Shown here: in pieces, positions 53,101-62,100 of the stretch | Numbering within the stretch: position 1 is the stretch's first letter | How the letters are laid out: each line of letters begins with the position of its first letter | From: Brachypterus glaber | Lineage: Eukaryota > Arthropoda > Insecta > Coleoptera > Kateretidae | Reading direction: 5' to 3' | Length of the DNA: 64,000 nucleotides | NCBI GenBank assembly: GCA_958510825.1 | Contig: OY294044.1 | Coordinates: forward strand, 70,692,095-70,756,094 | The notes under the pieces: model-generated | What the model was told of the DNA's origin: nothing | Database searches by the model: none | Seen by the model: only the letters and a program-made list of their open reading frames with translations | Program-made: the position numbers and the translations under genes

Positions 53101-56100
53101 GAAGAAATAAATATAAATATAAATAGTCTAGCCATTAAATCCTTTAAATATCATGTAAAAATAGTTATTTATGGTACTAGTGGGTAAAGTAAGATATTGC
53201 CCATGAGAAAATTAACCTGCGAGGCGTCAACCAAGCAGGTTAATTTTCGAGAGGGCAATATCGGTTTACCCATAAGTGCCATACAAGGTTTTATCCAATT
53301 AATAGCTTAGAAATTCATATTTTTATTAAAAATTTTAATGAAATTTACAAGAAAATAATTTGACAAGTGACAGTTGAGTGGGTAAAATAAATAATTATCC
53401 GCTCAATAAAGTAAAAACCACGCGGGGGTTATTATTGAGTTTATCTATTTAAAATAAAGCTGGTAATTGTCTCATTATCTGTATGTATTGGATAAACGTT
53501 ATTTAAAAATAATTAATTTTTTTTTCATTCTAATTTGAAATCCATATTTAAAGAATAATTAGTAGATTTGAGAAAAAAGAACTGAGAGATTTTTTTTTAA
53601 TCGTCACTGTTTTTACAGGTAATCGTCTTTTTGTTATCTTCAATTTTAGGCAATAAATAAATAAACACTTATACAATGCGTTTCTGTAGTCAAGTAATAT
53701 AGCCATTATGTTATATAAATATTGTATGGAAAAGGTTATTTAAAAATAAATAAGTTGTTTTAATTAACTTCGAAATCATAGACAACATAATTAAAGCGAT
53801 GTTTCCAGCCTAAAAACTGGATAAACGTTTGTTCTACCATTTTGAAAGTTTTCAAACATTTAACAGAACAGAACGCATTACAAATTAATTCATCAAAATC
53901 TCTCACAATCCTTATAAACCCTATACCCAAACAGTTTTTCCAAAAACATGGCAACTATGCTACAAATCCTATAATTTTATTGTACCTAAAAGTTTTAGGG
54001 TATCAGAACAAACTAAACAAAACTTCGAAATATAATTTTCAAAAGAATTTTCTGTACACTGCAAAGTATACACATGTTTAAAAAAATATGTACAGTACAC
54101 ATAGCATAACATAACACACGTTGTATTAAAATTAGAACACCACTGTTTACTGGGTATCACGAAAGCATTTATATACAAGGATGGCATTACTCAAACAATC
54201 CAGTTTGCAAAAAAATCCTCAAAACTTGCAAAACCTAACAAAAATTATGTGATTATTTACAGTTTTCATCCTAAAATTTGTAATAAATTCTAATTAATTA
54301 TTAAATAAACAAGGTGAGTAAGAGTAAACATGGGTACATTCTTAACCATAACAAAACATTACAACATGAAAAAAAGTTATTTCTATGCAAAAATAGTATA
54401 TTATTCAATGAGCATATAATAATTGCTATTAATCAATTAGGGTGAATTTTGAGACAAGAGCCGATAGGCGAGTGACCTAATCACCCGAACGATCAATAGC
54501 TTTTATACGCGAGTAGAATACTATACTTTATCCACGGCTTAAAGTTTTAACGGTTTATTTTTACAGACCCGTGATTAATAGGCCTATTAATCACGGCCGT
54601 GGATAAAAAAACATTATCCTGTGGTAATCTAGAAAATTATTACAGTTGTCCTTTATTTCATTTATCCCTACTCACCTGATAGTGAAGTGCTAGATATAAA
54701 GAAAATATAACGGGTCTTTTAATAGGAGTGGTAGGTTTTTAAATAAAGATTTCTCGGTTCCGTATATATATATTTTTTTGCTTTCAGGTGTTCAAATATT
54801 CAGTATAGTTTGCAGTTTATCATGCAGTTTTTGACACTTCCCGACCGTTTAGAAATTATTAAAAAATGTTACCGAAGTTCAAGCTCAGTTGTGGGTGTTC
54901 AACGTTTGTTCACCACAGAATTGGGCCCCAGTACCTGCGCAGGCTATACGCACACTGTGTAAAAGTTTAAGCATCAGTTCAGTTTACAGGACAATAAGCC
55001 ACCAACAAGACAATGAAACGCGCGAAGTGGGGAGAATATCGCAGCTGCAGCGGCCAGTATTGCCAATGAGCCAATGAGTCGATTTCACGATGATCGCAAC
55101 AATTGGGGCTTTATTAGACGTCAATTTGGAGAATTATGCGTAAGGTGTTGGGCCTACATCCTAACAAAGTCCAAGTTTACGTCTGATAAAGCCCCAACTG
55201 TTGTCAAAGTCGTGAAATCGACAAATTTGGCTCATCGGAAATACTGGCCACTGCAGCTGCGATATACTCCTTACTTCGCCTGTTTCGTTGGCTTATTGTC
55301 CTCTAAAGTGAACTCATGTTCAAACTTTTAGACAGAGCGGTATATAGCGCAGTGACAGTGAGCGTGAACGTTGAGCACATACAACTGAGCTTGAACTTCG
55401 GTAATATTTTTTAATAATTTCTCAACGGTCGGCAAACGTCAAACGCTGCATGATAAAACTGCAAACTATACTGAATATTTTGCACATGGAAGCAAAAAAA
55501 AGTATATATCAGGAACCGAAAAATCTCTATTTAAAAACCCATCACTCCTATTGAAAGACAATGTGTTGTAAATGAATCTAGATATATATATCTGATTACA
55601 GTTTGTTGTTTTATAGAACCAATATGCTCTAGCAGTACTTTGGGGTTTGGATTTTTGTTAGGTTATGTGAGTTTTGGTTTTTTGCTTCGTAGATATTCGT
55701 GTTGTCATTCGATTGTTTTGTACCTGTAGCAAACTGCCACAACGGCAAAACAAATAAAGACGCCTTTCACAACGCCTACTAGGATGAATACCATAGCCAA
55801 TGTGCTCAGGTTGCCCTGGTTTCTGTCGCCTGAAAAACAGGACCACGCAAAATGCGTCTTTTTACCCAACCATGTTTTATTACAAAACCAATTTTGTTGT
55901 ACATTTTTTTGCTCTGTGTACGTACCAATATATTGCAATACATAGATTTAATTTTATCGTTAATGCAACCAGATAAATCTTACGGGACCCACTAGCTTAT
56001 TTAGGGCAGTGTTGAAATTTCTTTATTTTCCAAAGCACCTTTACTTAGTTCGAAGAATAACCTGCCATAACCTATTCTTTTTCGTTCTTATTAAAAAATA

Positions 56101-59100
56101 CGTAGCAATAAAGGCGCCCAACTTAAGAGGTTTTTCTCTAAATAATAAATAAATGAAATCCACATTAAAGCATTTGTTTTTTGTATTATAAAAAATGCTT
56201 ATTACTACAGTCAATATAGTCCTCAAATCTATAGAAATATTTTTTCTTGATTAAGGAATTTTCGTTGATTTTTGGCGTTTAATGACTGTAGTATATTGTC
56301 TTTAAAATAATTTAGATAATATCATATAAATTATTTGGCTTCTTTATACTATTAAAATTATATCTATGTATTTTTCTTACAATTAACATAAATATATAAT
56401 TAATAATTTTGCAAAATGTTTTTTATGATAAATCATAAATAATTGATTTAAACATCAAAATATTTTATCTGAAATGTTGAATTTTCAATTTTTTATTTTT
56501 TTGTTTAAATGCAGATATAATAATTAAAATCCATATTTAGTCATTTATATTGTGATACCTATAAAATATGTTAATTGTAAGCATTTTCTATAAATATTAA
56601 ATTTTTATTTAAAAAATAATACCTACTATTGAACCTATAATACCATGGTATCAGTTTAGTTTACTTATGTACCAACTTTATATAAAACTTTACCAAATAT
56701 CAGATATTAAGTACATCCAAGATATTTGTAAGACAAAAATAAATTTCGATGAAAAGTTAAACTGGGGTACTATATTTAATGAAACATAATCTTGATCAAT
56801 TTTAACAACGAATCAATATATTTTAAAAGTAATAAATCCTACATTGCATAAGTAACTTTCTACTGGTTATTTAGCCATTATAATAATTAGCATCCTTAAA
56901 CAAGGTTTTTTAGGTTATTAGACAGAATTTTTATTTACCACCTAAAAAAAAATTTCGAATACTTTTTCTATGTAAGGTATGTGAGCCAATTATTGCCATG
57001 CTTCTAAAATTGTCAGTTCGTCAGTTCGTCCTCTGTGTCATAGATGGCAATAGTTTGTGTTCTTCCACTATTAAAACTTGTAAAATTGTGGTGACTGTTG
57101 CAAGCTGGGTAGCATAGATTATTGCAGGGCAAGAACGTAATAAGTTAGGTACAAGCATGCACTTTCTTGGCCCATATTGTGTTTCAGTCAATAAAGAAGC
57201 GAAAAAGTAATTTTTTGCAATTATTTTTTAAGTATCTGTGTTCCTAATATTGTCAAGCGAAGTAGTTAACAAAAAAAAAATACAAAAACAAAAACAACAA
57301 GAAAAAAGTAACGAAGAAATCAGGGAGTTCTGAACCTTGGTTCTACATTTTATGGGAAGAGAATCGCCAGGCCGGTATAGGATTGTGCGTTGTTTGTAAT
57401 CGATATGTACATGAGGAGTGCGTGGGGCTTACTAAAAAGACCAAATTGTTATTTAGGTGATCAGATTGAAATTGTTATTGTGCCGCAATATTTTCATTTT
57501 AGTTTGTTAATTTTTTTATAAGTTTGTTCTTTACTATTTGGGATTTCTAATATTGTCAGTATTCAACATTTTTTAAAAGATCTTGCAATTTATTTATTTT
57601 TACCCATTAGAATAAAGATAAGTTTATCGCTAATGCGGTAAATTTACAGGTATTTTAAAATAAAATTAAATGCAGTAAAAAATAATAAAACGTCTTAACG
57701 TGGCAATTTTTGGCTCACTTACCTAATAGAATCTTATTAAGTACCATTATTTTGAACACAATTCCCTGATTATAGTTTGATTTTTTATTTTCGTTGGTTA
57801 TGCAGATATTGTTCCATCCTTTGGGTATTTCTGGGATTTCCTAAACCTAAAGCTTAATACATACCGTAGGGGGTTTCTTTCTTTTTCATATGGTCTTGCA
57901 AGTTTGTCGATGATATACCGGGGGGTGCAGTTGGCAGTGGGGGTGTTGGGGTTATTTCCAGTTGTATGGAGCAATCGGTACCACTCCAAACATCCTCACA
58001 AAAGCATTTGTTCTGATTCGTACAATACTAAAAAAAAAAAATATATTCGGTTAACACGAACTTTTTTATAATATCCCATTTTGTGCTGCTTTTATATCGG
58101 ATTTTTCATAAAATCAGGTATTGAATTTATTTTAATTTTTAAATTTTATATACTTTCAGGGTCGGTGGTATGTTTAAACGAAATAAACATCGCTGCCGGT
58201 TTTAAATGAGTAATTAAAACAGTGATAAAACTAAAAAAAAAATTGAAAAACTTCCTCAACTAAGGATTTGTAAAAGATTTTTAACCCTGGACCCTGCTTA
58301 TTTTGTGTATGTACAAATGCAAATCTAAGGTCCCATAAACCCCAATAAAAAAACAACTAGTAAAAATTGAGACACACGTTTTTTTTACTTTTGGTTTTGT
58401 TTTAATTTCTTTATGTATGTGTTTAGATAGATGTATATTACCACTAATATTTACGTTTTCCCAAGTTTTTTTTTAATTATCCAACACCTGCTTACTGTAA
58501 TAGAAGCGGTAATCAGGATCCAGGGTTTACTAGTCAGCTTTGCGTACAAATCCTCAAATTTGCAATTGTTTGTATTTTAATGTTGATGCTTACCCCATGT
58601 CCAGAACATTCAATACTGTTTTGATTTGATGGACATTTTTCTTGCTTAACATATGGAAATATACTGGAACAAGTTTGGTTAAGGCATACGAGGTTTTCTC
58701 CACAAGGCGTTCCATCTCTGACCAATCCCAACCTGGGAAGGTTATTCTTGTCGTGGATACCAGTCGTGGTTCTGTGGATAGATCTAATCATTATCACTAT
58801 GAGTTGTTCTCTACTTTTTATGTGGGGAGCAAACGCCAGTTTAGGCGAGACTTTTGAAAGCAGTTAACATGCTAATTAATTCCTCGCTGAATATTAATAT
58901 TTATATGTGTATGTGTAGGTTTAAGCACACTCAAAACAGTTCGAAACCAAAGCATTTTGGCCTAGAATGGAAGCAAACTAATCGACTGATAAGTAAGACC
59001 AAATTAAAGTTATATGTAACAATTTTATAAGGTCTTGAACAGGACTAAATAGGCCATGGGCAGATTTAAACAGGTCATGAGCAGGTATTAAAAGGTCCGA

Positions 59101-62100
59101 AAAAGTATCTCGAACAGGTATTGAACGGGTTTGAACACGTCTTCAAAAAATTTTAAACAGGTCCGAATAATAATTTAACTGGTTTTATACAGGTCCGAAT
59201 AGGGTTTAAACAGGTGTTAAACAGGTCTTCAAAAGATTTTAAACAGATCCGAATAAGAATGTAACAGGTTTTATACAGGTCCAAATAGGGTTTAAACAGG
59301 TGTTAAACAGGTCTTCACATAGTTCCTGATTAATTTCTCTTAATTCTAGACCAAGGAGCCTTGGTTTTAACATATTTGGAAAAAGTGCTCCTAAAGTACA
59401 GGTCGTACCATACAAAATTCTTATATTACTTAAAGTTCGGATGATTTTCGATAAATAAATTATGTTGATTAATTTAAAATTGTTTCTTAATGTAAATAAT
59501 TATTAAATACTAAATACATTAAGGATTGGAGTTAAATCTCAAAAAAAAAAACATCAAAGAAGTTGAGAAAAGTAAAACTTCTAATGTCTTATACAATGTA
59601 TCATAAAATATGAAATTATATATTTTTATAACAATATTATATAATTTATACTATTATAATATTCAGTGATAAAAGTTTCCAGATATAAGACCTACACTCG
59701 ACTATGATTGGAGATATGCTCATTTTTCTTTAAAATAGGTTTTCATAAAAATTTGTCTGTTAATAAATTAAACAAAACATTAAAAACTTTTTATCTGATA
59801 TACAAGTTCTTGTGGTAAATGAATTAAGTTTAATAATAATTTTTAATAATTATAGGTTAACTTAGAATTTTCATAAAATTAATTAACTCTTTGTTAGAGA
59901 CCCTTAATTATTATGGCAGACCTGTTAGAATATTAAGGATCTCTTCTATTTTATTCTTTTTTATCTTTAGCCTGGTATATATTTAACACGTTGATAGTCT
60001 CATGAATCACATGTGATTCATGATACGTTTACCCCACACGTCCATGACGTACATGTGATTCATTTCCATACCCATTAACATTAGTTTTATTTTTGAACGC
60101 TGTGGCCTAGGTAATTTCTTTAAAGTGGACGTCTAACTAAAGTATGGAATGTTTTTATTTTTTAGGGTAGACTAATATTTAACTTATCGGAATGATTGGG
60201 CAGGTTAGAGATAACAAAAATACATAAAAGGCAAATAGACGTAGAAAATCTTTTATTATTGACAAAATAACTTTCCAAACAACTTTTATGGTTAGAAAAA
60301 ATTAAAAAGCGGTTGGACGTATGGGGACGAAAAAAAAATCCAAATGGGGATTTTCAAACCATATTTATAACATTTTAGTATTTTTTTATGATTTTTTTAA
60401 AGTCTGCTTTGTTAAATATTTCTATTCCACTATATGACCTTTAAATATTCTAATCCATGGTTTACTATTTTTAAATTAAAAAAGAGACCCCAACATAATA
60501 GAAATTATATTATATTATAGAATCCAATATATACAGCAAATAATACATACTTGATTTTCATTTTTAAATTTTTAATAAAAAAGTTTAGACTTACTTGCAT
60601 TCATATTCAACCCCATGCATGGAAATAATGGTCCTGGCGTAAAGATCGTCCAGGCCTTCAACTACGGGATAACGATTCCCATGCTGGCACTGCAGCGAGC
60701 CGCATTTGACATTCTCTGGAGAACATTTCAAAAATCTGCCGTTGTTATCCCGACCACAGTGACCGTTTATCGAACCTTTCGAGTTGAACTGTTCGAAACA
60801 CTGTGCGTCGGCTTCTATGGCACCTAAAAATTGATGAAACAAAAAATAAAAAAAAAAATTCAAAAATGATTATTTCTAATAAACTAAAAAACAAAAGAAA
60901 AAAAGAGAAAAGAATTGGGAGAAACAAGAGAAAGATAAAATCGGTGAAAGCAAAATAAAATAATAACCATTTAACACTTCCTGGGGAATATTTAAAAATC
61001 TGCCGTTGTTACATTTATTTGCCGATTGGCTTTTCCGGCTAGAAGTATGATATATTTCATACAACTCAGTGTATAATCACAGCGCCAAATTCTCTTAGAT
61101 TAAAGAATAATTATTTATCCGATTTGATATTTACATAAACTCATATTATACATAAATAAATAAATAAATATTTCTTTATTCAACAAAAAAGTAAAACCTT
61201 TTGCAAAGAAATGATTACATTGTTTCAAATTCGCTATTTATTTGATATAAATGTATCCAAAGCATTATTCGTATTTTTATTTAGTGTTGCTTCGTATGAA
61301 TTAAATAACTAAAAAGAGATAGAAAGAATAGGGGAAAGAGAAAAAAGAAGAAAGAAAAAATAGGAGAAACAAAAAAAAAAGAAAAGTACTGAAATGAAAA
61401 AAATGTGAGAAAGTGACACAAAAAAAATAGGAAAAAAAATAAATGTACCTAAATAAAAGAAAACTAAAATGCGAATAAATTTAATAGAAAAATATTATTA
61501 AGAAGAAGTAGCAGAATTAGGAAAAATAGGGGAGAGGAAAGTAAGGAAAAAGGGAAATAAGGACAAGAAAAAAAAACAAAAAAAAATGAAAATTAAGACA
61601 GAGGAGAGAAATGGAAAAAGATAACTCGGTTACTATTTTTAGTTAGATTACTTACTTTCTCCCCAGATATGTTCGCATTGAAGTGCCAAAGTGGGACAGT
61701 TCCCATTAAAGCAATACCCTGTATTTTGTCCGCATGGACTGCCGTTCTTCTTGAAGACGTCCGGAGGACATTCTCCGGATACCCCGGAACACTGTTCTTC
61801 AAGGTCACACTCGTTAGTTGACTCTCGGCATGATTCACCTATAATTGAAGAAATATATCAGTTGCACATAGTGACAATGTAATCAAAAAATATTCCTTAA
61901 TTCTTATATGATGGGGTTTGGACTTTTATAGTCCAGTCCCCAAAGGGTTTCGCTACTTTAGGTCATTTAGCGATAATTTAAAGTTTTTAATTCACACTAA
62001 TATGCAAGACCGATTTTTCAAGTTAGCGTTTCAAAACTTTGGGAGATAAATTCCTATCAAAATACATGAAAAAAAGTTCATATGTACAAATGCTTCGTAA

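Larger units (their letters stand above)
51585..55723. other. Intron separating the two alternative transmembrane exons
   Basis: Contains the mariner MITE with nested SINE (52256-53072), dispersed repeat copy 2 (53160-53499), a 26-bp perfect palindrome (54570-54595) and a large palindrome with transposase remnant (54711-55560). No further exon is recognised. Confidence 0.5.
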
